Origin: Halichoerus grypus | Taxonomy: Eukaryota; Chordata; Mammalia; Carnivora; Phocidae | Reading direction: 5' to 3' | Length of the DNA stretch: 64,000 bases | Assembly (NCBI RefSeq): GCF_964656455.1 | Contig: NC_135714.1 | Coordinates: 121,649,631-121,713,630, forward strand | Part shown: in pieces, positions 12,147-24,557 of the stretch | Layout: each line of letters opens with the position of its first letter | Numbering within the stretch: position 1 is the stretch's first letter | Notes under the pieces: model-generated | Seen by the model: only the letters and a program-made list of their open reading frames with translations | Database searches by the model: none | What the model was told of the DNA's origin: nothing | Position numbers and translations under genes: made by a program

Positions 12147-12684
12147 TCTTTATTGGGCTCCACCTTATGCTATCGAGATTGGTGCCTTCTTTGGTTCCTC
12201 TATCCATTCCCTTTGTGGCCCTGAATGATACTTTCATCCTTCACATCCTGTCTCCTTCTACCCCAGTGTCCTGGTGTGACGGCCATATAGCTAAATTCAA
12301 AGCTAGCTATTTGCCTTTTCCATGTTGCCCCATGAAAGAAAGCTGGGCTTGAGGTGCCTTGTTGTTGTTCCCAGACAGTCTGGGTGAGTCCAGGTCAAGA
12401 TCCCCCATCAGTGAGAGGATTGGGGATATTATGCCAAAGGCAGGAGCTGAGTAGAATGGAGTTTAGAAAAGATCAGGGAGAGAGCACGCTGTGTCTGTCA
12501 GGAAATTGTATGATATGAAGGTCCTCATCAGTTCTGAAAACACACATTCATCCCCTGAAAGATCCAGCAGTTAAAAACAAACAGAGAAACAAAACTGCAA
12601 AATGCCCTTGGGTAACTGCAAAGCAGTCAGAAAGTAAGTACAGGAAGTAAAGGAGAACCGATATAATATTAATAAAAGCTACCC
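12147..12684. other. No recognisable feature
   Basis: Moderate GC content. Short frames (12092-12352 +, 12548-12757 -) have no recognisable domains; the first starts inside the SINE. Confidence 0.45.
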
Positions 12685-12805
12685 ATTTTGTAGGCTGTTG
12701 TAAATATTTAGTTAAGGCCACACAGCTAATAGGAGCAGAACCTGTCTTCAAACCCAAGCAGTCTGGTTCTAGGACTCATTCTCATAACCACTAGCCCAGG
12801 CTGCC
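12685..12805 (-). mobile_element. MIR fragment
   Basis: Reverse-complement MIR pattern: 'aaggccacacagctaatagg', then 'cttcaaacccaagcagtct' and 'cataaccactag'. Confidence 0.75.
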
Positions 12806-12874
12806 TTTTTGGGAAGGCCTCGTATGCCATGTTAAGGATTAGACCTTGCTTTCCAGGAGATGTTGAAACTATAA

Positions 12875-13046
12875 TCTTTTTTCTTAAAGATTATTGACTC
12901 ATTTTAGAGAGAGAATGAGTGAGCATGGGGTGGGGAGGGGCAGAGGGAGAGGGGGAGAATCCCAAACAGACTTCCCGTGACCCCGAGATCAAGTGAGACA
13001 AAATCGAGAGTCGGCTGCTTAAATGACTGAGCCAACTAGGCACCCC
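12875..13046 (-). mobile_element. Can-SINE, internally deleted
   Basis: Minus-strand copy shortened within the middle of the body and head ('gagatcaagtgagacaaaat'). The 10-bp duplication 'gaaactataa' lies at 12865-12874 and 13047-13056. Higher divergence than most copies here suggests an older insertion. Confidence 0.9.
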
Positions 13047-13056
13047 GAAACTATAA

Positions 13057-13829
13057 AGATTTTATGCAAGGAAATAAGATGATCAAGTTTGTCTTTTAGA
13101 CAGAATAGTGAGTAGCTGTGAGAAATATAGCCTGGAGGAGTAAGACATTAGAGAGATTAATTTGGGGGCTATTACAAAGCTTTAGCAAGAGATGACCAAG
13201 ACCTAATTTAAAGCAGTGGTGGTAAGGATAGGGAGGGGTAGATTTCATAGATATTCAAGAGGAAAAGTGGACCTGGTGATTTCTTTCTGTGGGGAGTAAA
13301 AAAGGAGATTACTACCAGGTTTCATTAAATCAATATAGACATGTACAACATATAACCTACTGATTTTGTTGATCCAGAAATTCAACCCTTTAAATTGTCT
13401 TGCCTTTTTTTGTTTTTCTAGCTTTACGTGCGTTGGCTTGTAGTATCAATAGAAACTAATAGTCCAAATATCTAAATATATGTAGAATATAACTACTAAT
13501 TAGTACCAATGCAGACAATCAAACATTTGAGAAAATTTTCAATCCATTGTTCTGTCCAAAAGTGAGTCTTCCAGATTACAATATAACTATGCACTGCTCT
13601 GATATTAAATCTCAAAAACATCTAAAAAAAAAAGCTTGCCTCACATATGATATACATATAGCTATTAGAATCTAAAATAATTAACAGTCTCTAGAATAGA
13701 TGTGAAATTTAATTCTACCTCCAAAAGCAGGTTTTCAAAATCTTACTTTAGTTCCCCAATTCCCATCCCTCATTGTAAGGGCAAAGTAAAATTTAGCTGC
13801 CAATGAGATTATTCTCAACATGATCTTCA
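13057..13829. other. No recognisable feature
   Basis: AT-rich sequence before the old L1 remnant. No gene or repeat was recognised with confidence. Confidence 0.4.
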
Positions 13830-16010
13830 CATTAACTAAAAAACTACAAAAAATTCTATTAAAATTAATAAAATGATTCAAGAAAAGTCTCAGGATGCGA
13901 GGTAAATTCGTAACAATAACTTTCCATATAATAGCAATAAACGGAAAGTAAAGTTTTCAAAATAAATGAATGCAACTGGGGCGCCTGGGTGGCTCAGTCA
14001 TTAAGCGTCTGCCTTCGGCTCAGGTCATGATCCCAGGCTCCTGGGATCGAGCCCCACATCAGGCCCCCTGCTCAGCGGGAAGCCCGCTTCTCCCTCTCCC
14101 ACTCTCGCTGCTTGTGTTCCCTCTCTCGCTGTGTCTCTCTCTGTCAAATAAATAAAATCTTTAAAAAAATTAAAAAATAAAAAAAAATAAATGAATGCAA
14201 CTCCTGATAGCATCAGTAATCTTGAACCACTATAGCAGTAACAGTAAAATCAATAAGCTACCTTGAATAATTAGGTAAAGAAAATTATAAAAAGCTGTAA
14301 AGAGAAATAAGGAACTATAACAAAAGCATGAATAGGAAAGTATTTACAAGATAAATATCACTTATTCCCAAATTAATTTATATTTTTAGCATAATTCCAA
14401 TCAAAATTCTAACGGGGGTAATTTTGGAACCTGTTAAAACTTTCTAAAGTTCATTTGAAGAAAGAGCCATGGATCATAACAAAAATTCTGAACTTGAATA
14501 TTAAAGGGAAGTTTTGCTCTACTGATAAAATACATTGTTGTGACACATTTAACACAAGCAGAACTGGCTTAGAAATTATGTACAAATTAGTGTGAAAATA
14601 TAGGTAATTCCAGAAGCATCCTATTTTATGTCTTCATTCAACAAATATTTAATGCCTGTCATATACCAAGCAATATGTCCCTTAAAGGGACAACACAATT
14701 CCTGCCCTCAGAAAGTTTGATGGAGAAAAATTAGTAACTGTTTTCATTATGGTAGAAATTGAGACAAATGGGCATAGGACTCTATGGATGCATATGTGAT
14801 GGAAACCTAAATTCAGTGTATGATAAAAACATCAAAAATTAATGAGGAAGAAAGGATTTTTTTTTCGTAATATTGAGATAATTGCCTAACTTTTTGGAAT
14901 AAAATCAAGTATGTGCCATTAGACAGAGATATAAATTCCAGATGTATCATGGAATTAAATACAAATAAAATGCAACATAAAAAAATAAAAATGGAACTGA
15001 ATATATGCCTTTTTGAAGAAGTCAATTGTACTTCTGAAGCTTGTAAGTGCTAAAAGAAGTTAGAAAGAAAATGCCTGGTAGATTGAACTATGTAAAAAAC
15101 TTCCCTACATTAAAAAACAAAACAAAACAAAAAACAAAAAGCAAAGCAGATCCAAAATTATTTGCAACAGTTGCAATGCACCAAAATTTATTTTATATAT
15201 ATACTGAATACCAAAACATCAAAGAATACTTCACAATGAAGAAACAAGTCATTAATGAACATATGGAAAAACGTTCAACCTCATTAATGCTCGAGGAAAT
15301 AACCATTAAAACAATGGTTGACAATATTTCATCTAACAAATCGGCAAAGGAGAAAAAACTTTCATGCTTAGTGCCATTTTGAAATTTCTTTGAATGCACT
15401 TTTCAACTCCTAAGAGCTCCAGAGGTATTCCCAGCCTGTCCCAGAAAATCTAGGAAGCATTCTCAACATATATAATTAACACAAGATGCTCATTTAGGGC
15501 ACACCCTATTTTAACACCAGTAAATTGTAATACCCTTTTAATAAGTGACTATCAAATATTCATCATGGTATTACAGGTACCATGCCAAGTACTTAGAAGA
15601 CATACAATAAATGTAATAAATGTTGAACAGAAGAATTAATGAGCCTGTTTCTTCATCATTAAAGTAAATGAAAGTGTGGTGCCAGCTTCTCAAAAAATGC
15701 TCTCAGACTATTTGATCTAGTAGTTCTAAATATGTGTTTCTATTCCAAGGAAGTAATCCTAAATAAAGAAAAAAAATGTATATACAAAGAATTACTACAA
15801 TATGACTCAAAAGGAAAAATGTACAAACAGCCTAAATATTCAGAAAGAGAAGTCTTCAAAAATGTTGTGTAGTATTAATTTGTTGGGATATTATATAACC
15901 TTTAAAAAGAAGTTTAAAATTCAGGCTTAAGGAGGCTTATACCAAAATGTTAAATGTAAAAAGCAGGATTTACAGTTGTATGTTTTGTACATAACAGGTG
16001 TATTGTAGCA
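13830..16010 (+). mobile_element. Very old L1 (L1ME-like) ORF2 remnants
   Basis: Scattered L1 ORF2 phrases survive in order: 'ataattccaatcaaaattct' (14391), the 'cattaatgaacatatgg' block (15250), and L1 C-terminal-like text (15700-15900). All frames are destroyed. A SINE sits at 13978-14183. The stretches 14630-14760 and 15400-15650 do not look like L1 and may be separate insertions; 14640-14720 resembles a widespread ancient repeat motif. Limits are approximate. Confidence 0.5.
13978..14183 (+). mobile_element. Can-SINE with long target duplication
   Basis: Head 'ggggcgcctgggtggctcag' and A-rich tail are complete. The flanking repeat 'aaaataaatgaatgcaact' (13959-13977 and 14184-14202) is perfect. 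Some of its A residues on the right could belong to the tail. Low divergence indicates a fairly recent insertion. Confidence 0.96.
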
Positions 16011-16044
16011 GGTAACACTAAGCATAAAATTCCATTTTCCCTAA

Positions 16045-16215
16045 TCCTTAACTATCTCTATCAACAAGTTACTTAGCCTCTTTAAGCTGCAGTTCCTCAT
16101 TTATAAAATGGAAAAGTAACAATAGTGCCTATCTCAAAGTGCTGTTATTTCTAATTAAAAATCAAATTAGATAATTCAAATAGTGTTAACAGTATCAATC
16201 ATACAATAAGTATTT
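16045..16215 (+). mobile_element. MIR fragment
   Basis: MIR order is preserved: 'caagttacttagcctcttta', then 'gttcctcatttataaaatgg', 'aacaatagtgcctatctcaa' and the terminal 'aataagtatttagtaattga'. Confidence 0.8.
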
Positions 16216-16749
16216 AGTAATTGAAGCTATAGCTTTCATTTGAACTATTAAGTAAAAACAAAACTTATGCCTATCAGAAAGTCTAGATGCTAACATATCA
16301 ATGTGTTGGCAGGAGTTTTTGCACGGTGAATTTGGCTGTTCAGAACCTTTGGAACACATCTCCTGTATTTGGGAAATGCCCCACCTTAAAAGTTTATACA
16401 TCACCAGGATGGATGCCAGTATTCCTTACACGTCTAAATTATCCCTAAAGTAGTATAAGCTAGGGTGGAAGCGTGTGACCTAGGCTTTGCTGATAAGATA
16501 CTGTTGTACAAAGCTTGAATTCAGAAGCACATGATCCACAGAACCTGGAGATCCATTCTGAGACCTGACCTTTCTGCTCTCCGAGGCAGTGGGGCCAGAG
16601 GATCTAGCCCCAGGCTCCCATCAGCTCTGTGAGTGAGGGAGGCTATGCCAGAGGCAGTAACTGGAGGTTTGTTCTGGAGTGGTGCTCATTTGTTTGGCTG
16701 GCCTCAGAGTTCCTGAGCAGGAACCCTCAAGCCTGAGCCTCTGTTCATT
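16216..16749. other. No recognisable feature
   Basis: The segment 16520-16740 is relatively GC-rich and lacks long frames. It may be an old repeat I do not recognise. Confidence 0.4.
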
Positions 16750-16758
16750 AAGACTTTT

Positions 16759-16941
16759 TTTTTTTTTTAAAGATTTTCTTTATTTATTTGAGGGTGGGAA
16801 GGGCAGAGGGAGAGAATCTTAAGCAGACTTCACACTGAGCACAGAAGCCCCATGCGGGGCTCTATCTCATGACCCTGAGATCATGACATGAGCCGAAACC
16901 AAGAGTCAGAGGTTTAACCAGCTAAGCCACCCAGGAGCCCC
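16759..16941 (-). mobile_element. Can-SINE, diverged
   Basis: Minus-strand copy with a T-tract at 16755-16768 and head 'ggggctcctgggtggcttag'. The middle of the body is shortened. A weak duplication 'aagacttt'/'aaggcttt' lies at 16750-16757 and 16942-16949. Confidence 0.88.
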
Positions 16942-16992
16942 AAGGCTTTAATGGCCCCTACACACTTTTGCCTTCATCAGTCCTTCTTTTTT

Positions 16993-17019
16993 TGTGCGTG
17001 CATGCGCAGGAGCATGCGT

Positions 17020-17053
<34 letters not shown>

Positions 17054-17110
17054 AAGTGTGTGTATATATAATTATAGCTAATGACTTATATATAGCTTAT
17101 ATATATTATA
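16993..17110. repeat. Alternating CG/CA/TA tract with (CA)14 microsatellite
   Basis: A TG/CG/CA-rich alternating run (16993-17022) leads into (CA)14 at 17023-17050. GT and TA alternation and an AT-rich palindromic patch follow to about 17110. Alternating purine-pyrimidine DNA of this type is prone to Z-form and slippage. Confidence 0.9.
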
Positions 17111-17737
17111 TAATTATAACTTACGACTACCTTGCTATAAAGATTATAATTTTATGTAGTAAAATTTTTTCAAAGTAAAATTTCTTTTTTTCTTCAGTTT
17201 TTAAAAGAAATTAAAACATTTGGCCCCCTAAAAGCCCTGAAGGTCATTGGCACTGTGCCCATTATGTCTGATAGAAAAGTCAGCCCTCCTTCATGTTTGC
17301 AGATGAATTCTTTTTCTCTATAAACTAACTGGAGTCTATTCTGTATTTGCACAAAGGAAACCTGATTATATAGATGGTGAAACTGCAGTACAATTTTTAC
17401 CTTTTTCCAACCTTTTTTTTGAATTTTCAAATTCTTTGAAAAAGCATGTATTATTAGAGAGAAGATGATACGTTAAGAAAAAGAAGAAAATCTGACCAAT
17501 AATGTATCATCAGTAGTTTATAGCATTAAATGGCAAACTTTACATGTATATCTCAGAATCTCAAGCTAGAAAGGGTCTGTAAAGATTATTGTGGGAAAAA
17601 ATGTCACTGAGTCTGATCCCTCATGTACCATTTAAATCACCTCTACCCCATACCCTGACCAAGAGGTCACAGTCAATGATTTCTTCCACTATCTCAGGAA
17701 GAAAATCAGATATTCTATCTCTTGATAGCTTTGACAG
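17111..17737. other. No recognisable feature
   Basis: AT-rich sequence; a 78-codon minus frame at 17194-17430 has no recognisable motif. The stretch 17540-17737 and its continuation after the SINE (17973-18120) may be one old repeat split by the SINE, but I cannot name it. Confidence 0.4.
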
Positions 17738-17753
17738 CTAGAAAGTTCTTCTT

Positions 17754-17956
17754 ATATTTTTTTTTATTTTTTAAGGATTTTATTTATTTGACAGTGAGAG
17801 ATACAGCGAGAGAGGGAACACAAGCAGGGGGAGTGGGAGATGGAGAAGCAGGCTTCCCGCTGAGCAGGGAGCCCAATGTGGGGCTCGATCCCAGGACCCC
17901 AGGATCATGACCTGAGCCAAAGGCAGACGCTTAACGACTGAGCCACCCAGGCGCCC
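17754..17956 (-). mobile_element. Can-SINE, young-looking
   Basis: Complete minus-strand copy with head 'ggggcgcctgggtggctcag'. The perfect 16-bp duplication 'ctagaaagttcttctt' lies at 17738-17753 and 17957-17972. Confidence 0.96.
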
Positions 17957-17972
17957 CTAGAAAGTTCTTCTT

Positions 17973-20900
17973 TAATACTGAGTCAAAATATATATCCCTT
18001 AAGCTTCCTTTTCTTCCCCCTGAATGCATGTCCAACATCTTAGTATTCTTTATGTTCCCATTTTAAATACCCAATATCAGTACCTTGGATTCATTGCATA
18101 GCAATCCAGCTCAAAAGACCTTTATATCTACTCCATACACTTACTGATTTGATTCTACATCAGTCTACCATTCTCCTGGGTAACCTGTTGCACCAGAGCA
18201 GAGATGTGAATTGCTAAATCAGAGACACCATCTATTCTTTCTCTTCAGATTGTAAACTCATCTTTTCTTTGACTCTCATCAGAGGAAAATAAAGTTACAC
18301 TGGGCCATAGTTTTAAAAGAAATTTGGAATCCAATACAAAATGCAGACATTAGTGTTTGGAAAGGAAAACTTCTCTCTGCTTTGTTTTTCTTGAAGCAGA
18401 TAACCAAAATGGAATAGTGAAAACTGTACGAACTTGGGATCTGAAAATACAAATTCTGAGTCCTAGTTCTGCTACTAAATCCTTGTAACCTATAAAATCC
18501 AGATCTCCCTGTCCCTTTAGGGATAATTTAGACTCTTAACATTTGATTAATTGACTTCTAATAATGAATTAGATTCCTAAGTCCTAGCTATACAAAGAAG
18601 TAAAATTAAAATAAAACTGTTGAACAATGTAGGGTTATTTGTATTAAGATTTCCTTCAACTGATGAATAGGAGAAGCATTCAGTGGTATCGAAATAAAAA
18701 AAAAATACACTATTGTTAGTTATCCTCCTGATTGCCACCAGGTATACATTTTTTTCTGTTCTTGGAACCTGACAGATCTATATGCCCCATGCTCACAGAA
18801 AAGAGTTGTGACCACCTAAAAAATACAGAAATATTACATAGATATGAGTGAAGATAAAATCTGTGCCTATATTAACTGAAAATCCTATCCTTTAATTCAC
18901 TCATTTAAAAAATACTGGATTCTTGTACAAGTTATGGTAATGCTAGTTTTTGTAATAGCTAACCATAAAATCTCAATCTTGTTTGTATTATCTCTGGATC
19001 CAATTTTTGGCTGAGGAGGATATGGAAGGAGGCCTGTTTTATGAAGTCCTTCGGGAACCCAGGCTGAGAGAGGCTCCATCATCTTGTGGCAAGTGGCTTA
19101 GTCATCCAGAATATGGAAATCCAGCAGGGAAATGAGGGAAAAGAGAGAATGAAGCTCACATGAGAGCCTTTTATAAGACAGGTCTGGAAGTGTCACATGA
19201 TTCCCTTGGGTGCCAGTGGGTTTGGACAGTCATAATTCTATACCTTGGGAAGGAGCCAGGATCTCTGATGGGCCAGCTGACCATCTCCATCACAGTCCAC
19301 TATCAAGATATTATGAGGCTCAATTAGTCCAAGGAATGTTGCACACATTTGTCTATACCAAAGCTAGATAACTAAATAATGAAGGAAGTAAAATGAATGA
19401 TTTAGTAATCAGGGCTTTGGTAAAATTGGCAGAAATAATTGAAGACAAGAGGATAATCAGAAGAATGTGGTAATTATAACCTGCAAGCACTTTAGGGAGG
19501 ACAGACAACAGAAGTCCAGGGAAATGTAGTTCTGTGTTGAGAAGTATCAGAAACATCTTCAGGGCAAAAGTCATATTAGAAAAGGGAATTTCTTGGGGTT
19601 TTATTTTCACAGTCATATAATAAAAATATAAAAATACTCCTTAGGCTTAAGTTCAGAACATTCTCTACGTGGGTTTTGTCTCAGCCATTTTCAAGATGGC
19701 TTTTGTTTTGTGGCTTCGGTAAATTTCCTCTGTCTGGAGGCACTTTTCATCAGGTGGCTACCCATTAGAACTTCACCAACCCAACAAAGCCTTCTCATCT
19801 TTATGCCCCCCAGAATATTCCCCCCTTGGAACTCTCATTTTATTTATGTTATGGTGGCTTGTTATGTGGTTATTTATTTGTATGTTGTTATATTAATCTG
19901 CTTTTTCTGACTGTACACTATATCTCCTTTTATATACTAAGAGGTTAAAATGGTATTGAGTGAATAATTAAAAAGGTGAACTGATTTATACATTAAACAA
20001 GTTGTTTTTAAACATGTTGTATACCAGAATTACTTGAGGACTCAAGAGTCTCAGTCAGTATAATAGGGGTATTTTGCATTTCTAAAAAGCTCACAGATGA
20101 TTTGATTTCACCAGCTTTGGGAAAAACAGGATTAATTCTACTGAATCTGAGGTAAAATTGTTAAACCACATTTCAGACAAAAACACAAAGAGATCAGTGA
20201 TTTTAATTACCCCCGAATAAATTGATAAGTATATGATTTAGCACTGGAAAGTTTAGAGAGGACTGGGATCTATCTATTTCCTGGAAAAAGTAGTTAAAAC
20301 TTCTCAAGACGGAAACATCCATCTATTGCATTTTGTGTATTTTAGTGCATAGGAAGTAGTAAAAGAGATTACTGTGAGTGAGCTCCAAAGTAATAATCAT
20401 CACAATAACATTACCTTTAGTACCCTCATGAGAGTGAGGAAACAAAAGAAATAGTTAAATATTAGAGAAAAAGACATATGGCAGCAATATGTGGGTATTA
20501 GTTGGGAAATCATTTTAAATTAAAATAGAGAAAGTCAATAACAAAAGAATCCTAGTGATTGTTTATCAAGTCCCTTACTACAAGCCCAGGGAAAAAATGC
20601 ATGTTGTGGATTAAAATTATAGGCATGTATAATATAGGAAAACAATAATATTGTAAGAAAAAAGGTACATATTTTTGTTGTTTAAAGTTCAACTAGCTCT
20701 ATCAATTTTGAGATAATACAGCTTTAAAATTTTGCTCTTTTGAGGAGCTTCATGTACAAGCAGTAAATACTACCAGTCAAATGCCATAAACTGTCACCTG
20801 TTAAAAATTATCTTTCAAAACATGGAAAGACAGGCAGAGTGAGATGACAGAAAAACCCTCAAAATACCCAAAAGATTGAGTATCATCTGGTAATAAAATG

Positions 20901-22288
20901 TTTTGCCCCAAAACAACTTGCAAGATTATTTTCAATGAATGTCAAAACAAATAAAAACACATTAAAAAAAATTTATTGGAGGAAAAGAGCCAGCTACAGA
21001 CAGTAAATTCATGGTTATGGTCCACCAAAGAGAACCCTTAGGACTTAGGGTCAAAACAAAACAGAACAAAACAAAACAAAAGGATAGACTAAAGCTGATA
21101 GGCTGCTTCCTTTGAAAGGAAAGATTTTAGGAGATACCACATATTGTCCTCTAAAATGGTAGACTCGAAGTGCAGAATAAAATAATTATACAAAAACTAG
21201 TGATAGAAGTTAGCATTTTTAAGCATTTAGTATATTCAAGGGCTGTGCCTAAAAACAGTCTCAGTGTTATCCTTGCTTTAGTTGTTTCCACATTAGATAG
21301 GGCTTATGAAGGCCTGATATATCAAGGCCAAACAAAGAGGGTCAAGAACGGAGAACAGACCAGAGTGACTTCCTAAGGGAAATGGGACCTAGGAAGCTAT
21401 TGAGATACATGCTCTTGCAGATTTCTTAATGTGTGCAATAGGGAAACCGTGACTGGAAAATCCCGATTGTTCTAGGAAGAGATTCAGTAGCTGGCGTTAT
21501 GTTTGAGCAACAGAGACTCAGAGATCAGTGTCAAAAGTTCAGAACACTACTGGGTTAGTTTCAGTGTGGCTCTATGATTGTAGACTGGAAGGCTGGTATT
21601 GCAGTTTCCGGAAACAGTGCTGCACCAAAGCAGCTGATCCAGCCTGTAAGATTTCCCCCCCAAAATCTGCATTTAGTGACACTCTCTTAGTAGCCTGAAA
21701 TCAGCCATGGTGGGAGTATTTATACCTGGAAAATGGGCAAACACTAAAAATTTGGACCTTTGTTTTCTAGAGAGCCAGTTTCTCGGCATACTACTCCCCC
21801 CCTAGGCACATGTTCAAGACATCTATGTACTATGACCCCAAAAGAACAAATTAGAGGAGACATACTAAAGAAACTCCAAGAAGGGTAATGATAGAATTCT
21901 GAACCTAGATTAGATGTTATCTATATGACAAAGCACCTCTGAGATAGTTATCCCATTTAGGAAGGTGAAGGTAATTAAAATTTGCAAGAATATGAGATGT
22001 TTTTGGTAAATCCAGACATGGATGGCTTCAAATCTCTCACTACAGGAGTCTCTCTAACAAAAAAATCAGAGGAGTATGTTAGAAAAACAAATGCCTGGAC
22101 CAAAATCAAAAGGAAAGAAGACACTCAGATGTCGGCAATGGTACCTATGCTACGCAAAGGAGACAACAAAAGGGGCCAACTTAAAGAGCAGATTAACTGT
22201 CTAATCTTCAGCTGAACCTTCCTCCCAATTGTGAGAGAACAGCAGAGAGAACGAACACTAGAGACAGATCACTCTATTAGAAAAACAG
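17973..22288. other. Repeat-poor stretch
   Basis: About 4.3 kb without any Can-SINE or clear LINE. I see only a possible MIR scrap at 18420-18500 and an (AAAAC)n run at 21053-21080. Frames are short (87 codons at most) and show no known domain. It could hold regulatory or simply unconstrained DNA; the sequence alone does not say. Confidence 0.5.
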
Positions 22289-22679
22289 AGAGAAGTAGTT
22301 CTGGTTCAAGATGACAATGTAGGAAAACACTGAACTTTCCTCCTCCACAGAACACACCAAACTACACCTATTAATAGAATAATTCCTCCTGAAGAAGAAC
22401 TGAGGGCTGACTGAACAGCTACTAAACAACCAAAGAGAGAGAGAATGGCAAGAGAACAGCAAGAGAGACAGAGATACAGGAACAAAGGGAACCCCCACCC
22501 CTGACACTGCGAATGGCAGTGGAGAGGGATAGACTGAGGGACCAGAACAGATCCCTCTGTCCTTGGGCATAGAAACAAAAGCCATGGTTTAAAAGCAACT
22601 AGCATATAAAAGAGACAATACTAGAACTTTGCCAAATGGCAGAGGAGCTGCAGGAAGGCCCACCAGGTCAGAGGGATTG

Positions 22680-23660
22680 GAGAATGACATGATTTACATT
22701 CCCACCCCACCTTAAAAGCTTCGACCTGAGCAGGGTCTGGACACCATATTGGGCAAGTCCAGTTGTTTCAGTAAGCTTGCAACTTCAGCAAGCCCAGGGT
22801 CCACAAACCCACACCATCTCTACTTGTGCTGGGGCACAGAAAATGAAGCTAGGATTTGAAAGGCTGCAGAGCTATGGGAATGCTCTCCCCCATTCAACCT
22901 AAAAAGCTCAGACTAGAGCAGGGCTTGGAAACCCTAAGGGGCAGGTTTGGATGCCATAGTTAGTGGGTCCCAATGCCATAACTGCTGGTCAGATCATTAT
23001 AGAAAGCTTGTGAGCTCAGCAAATGTAGAGTTCACAAGCCCACACTGGTCCTAGCCACATTGGGACATAGAAAAAAAGCTGCAGTTTAAAAGGGCTGAGG
23101 GACTTAAGGAACACTCTCCCCCCCCACCCCTTAAAAGCTCAGGCTGGAGTAGGGTCTGGATGCCATAAGAGATGGGTCCAATGCCATAACTGGGGAGGTG
23201 GGTCATCATAGGGAGATAATGACCTCAACAAGTCCAGGATCCTCAAGCCCACACTAGCCCTGGTTGTGCAGGGGCACAGAAAAAAAAAAAAAAAAAAAAA
23301 GCTGTGGTTTAAAAGGGCCAAGGAGGGGCACCTGGGTGGCTAAGTAAGTTAAGCATCTGACTTCAGCTCAGGTCATAATCTCAGAGTCCTGGAATTGAGC
23401 CCCACATTGGGCTCTGTGCTCAGCGGAAAGTGTGCTTGTCCTTCTCCCTTTGCGCCTCCCCCTGCTTGTGCTCTCTCTCTCTCTCAAATAAATAAATAAA
23501 ATCTCAAAAAACATTTTTTGAAATAAAAAATAAATAAATAAAAGGGCCAAGGAACTGTGGGAATGCTCTCTCCCCACTACCTTAAAAGCCCAGACCAGAA
23601 CAAGGTCCAGCTCACAGTGAGCTTGTGACCTCAGTGAGCCCAGGTCCACAAGCTCAGTCA
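22680..23660 (+). repeat. Tandem monomers in the older L1 5' UTR
   Basis: A unit of about 180-240 bp recurs. The shared start 'aaaagc...gagcagggtctgg' occurs near 22717, 22898, 23131 and 23583. Each unit also contains a 'gtccacaagcccaca'-like phrase and a 'ggggcacagaaaa' phrase. A SINE splits the third unit. In mouse L1, 5' UTR monomers act as promoter modules; that role here is inference. Confidence 0.8.
23325..23539 (+). mobile_element. Can-SINE in the L1 5' UTR
   Basis: Head 'ggggcacctgggtggctaag', CT-rich body, and a long tail of AAATAAAT units. Perfect 14-bp duplication 'aaaagggccaagga' at 23311-23324 and 23540-23553. Confidence 0.95.
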
Positions 23661-24152
23661 GTTGCGCTGTGGTGCTAGGGCACAGAAAACAAGCTGCAGT
23701 GTTGTGTGTGTTTTTTGCTTTGTTTTATTTTGCTTTACTTTTTAAAATTTGTCTTGTTTTATTTTTATTTTTTTCTTTTGGTTTTGTCCTTTTCTTTCTT
23801 CTCCTTTTTTTTCTTTTCTTCTTTTACTTTATTATTTTTAATTTTTTAATTCTTTCTATAAAAAGCCATGGTTTAAAAGAGTAATGAACATATATAGCTA
23901 TCACTCCAACCAGCCAGCAAAAGTCACCGAGCACACACAGTCTGCATAGGGGGCCACCCACATGCCAGAACACCCCCTTCAACTTTAGGAAAAGTAGCTA
24001 TTTCACCTAATCTGTAGAAACAAACACAGAAAGTCAAAGAGAATAGGGAGACAGAGGAATATGCTCCAAAAGAAAGAACAAGAAAAATAATCTCAGAAAA
24101 AGAATTAAATGAAACAGAGATAATCAATATGTCTGTTGAAGAATTTAAAGTA

Positions 24153-24343
24153 GGGGCACCTGTGTGGCTCAGTCCATTAAGTGTCTGCCTTCAGCTCAGG
24201 TCATGATCTCAGGGTCCTGGGATTGAGCCTTGTGTTGGGCTCCCTGCTCAGCTGGGAGCTTGCTTTTCCCTCTCCTCTCTGCTCGTGCTTTCTCTCACTA
24301 TCTCTCTCTCTCAAATAAATAAATAAAATCTTAAAAAAAAAAA
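24153..24343 (+). mobile_element. Can-SINE (outer copy of a nested pair)
   Basis: Head 'ggggcacctgtgtggctcag' to AAATAAATAAAATC and an A-tail. The 11-bp repeat 'aatttaaagta' occurs at 24142-24152 on its left. Its partner occurs only after the second SINE (24558-24568), showing that this copy inserted first. Confidence 0.93.
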
Positions 24344-24346
24344 AAA

Positions 24347-24557
24347 GAGGGCGCCTGGGTGGCTCAGTTGGTTAAGCGACTGCCTTCGGCTCAGGTCATG
24401 ATCCTGGAGTCCCTGGATCGAGTCCCACATCAGGCTCCCTGCTCGGCAGGGAGTCTGCTTCTCCCTCTGACCTTCCCGACCCTCCCCCCTCTCATGCGCT
24501 CTCTCTCTCAGTCTCTCTCTCAAATAAATAAATAAAATCTTTAAAAAAAAAAAAAAA
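24347..24557 (+). mobile_element. Can-SINE inserted in the A-tail of another SINE
   Basis: A second complete SINE ('gggcgcctgggtggctcagt') begins directly in the poly-A of the preceding copy and ends with its own A-tail. The A-tail served as target, so its own duplication is masked by poly-A. Confidence 0.93.

Noticed and set aside
17221..17300. Possible processed pseudogene
   Set aside because: A few codon-like phrases caught the eye, but no frame is sustained and no A-tail or flanking repeat is present.
22680..23660. CRISPR-like regular repeats
   Set aside because: The units are long (about 200 bp), contiguous without unique spacers and belong to an L1 5' UTR in a mammalian genome.
24180..24240. 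tRNA-Lys-like sequence in SINE heads
   Set aside because: The tRNA-like part is the ancestral SINE promoter. No copy folds as a complete tRNA with intact acceptor and anticodon arms.
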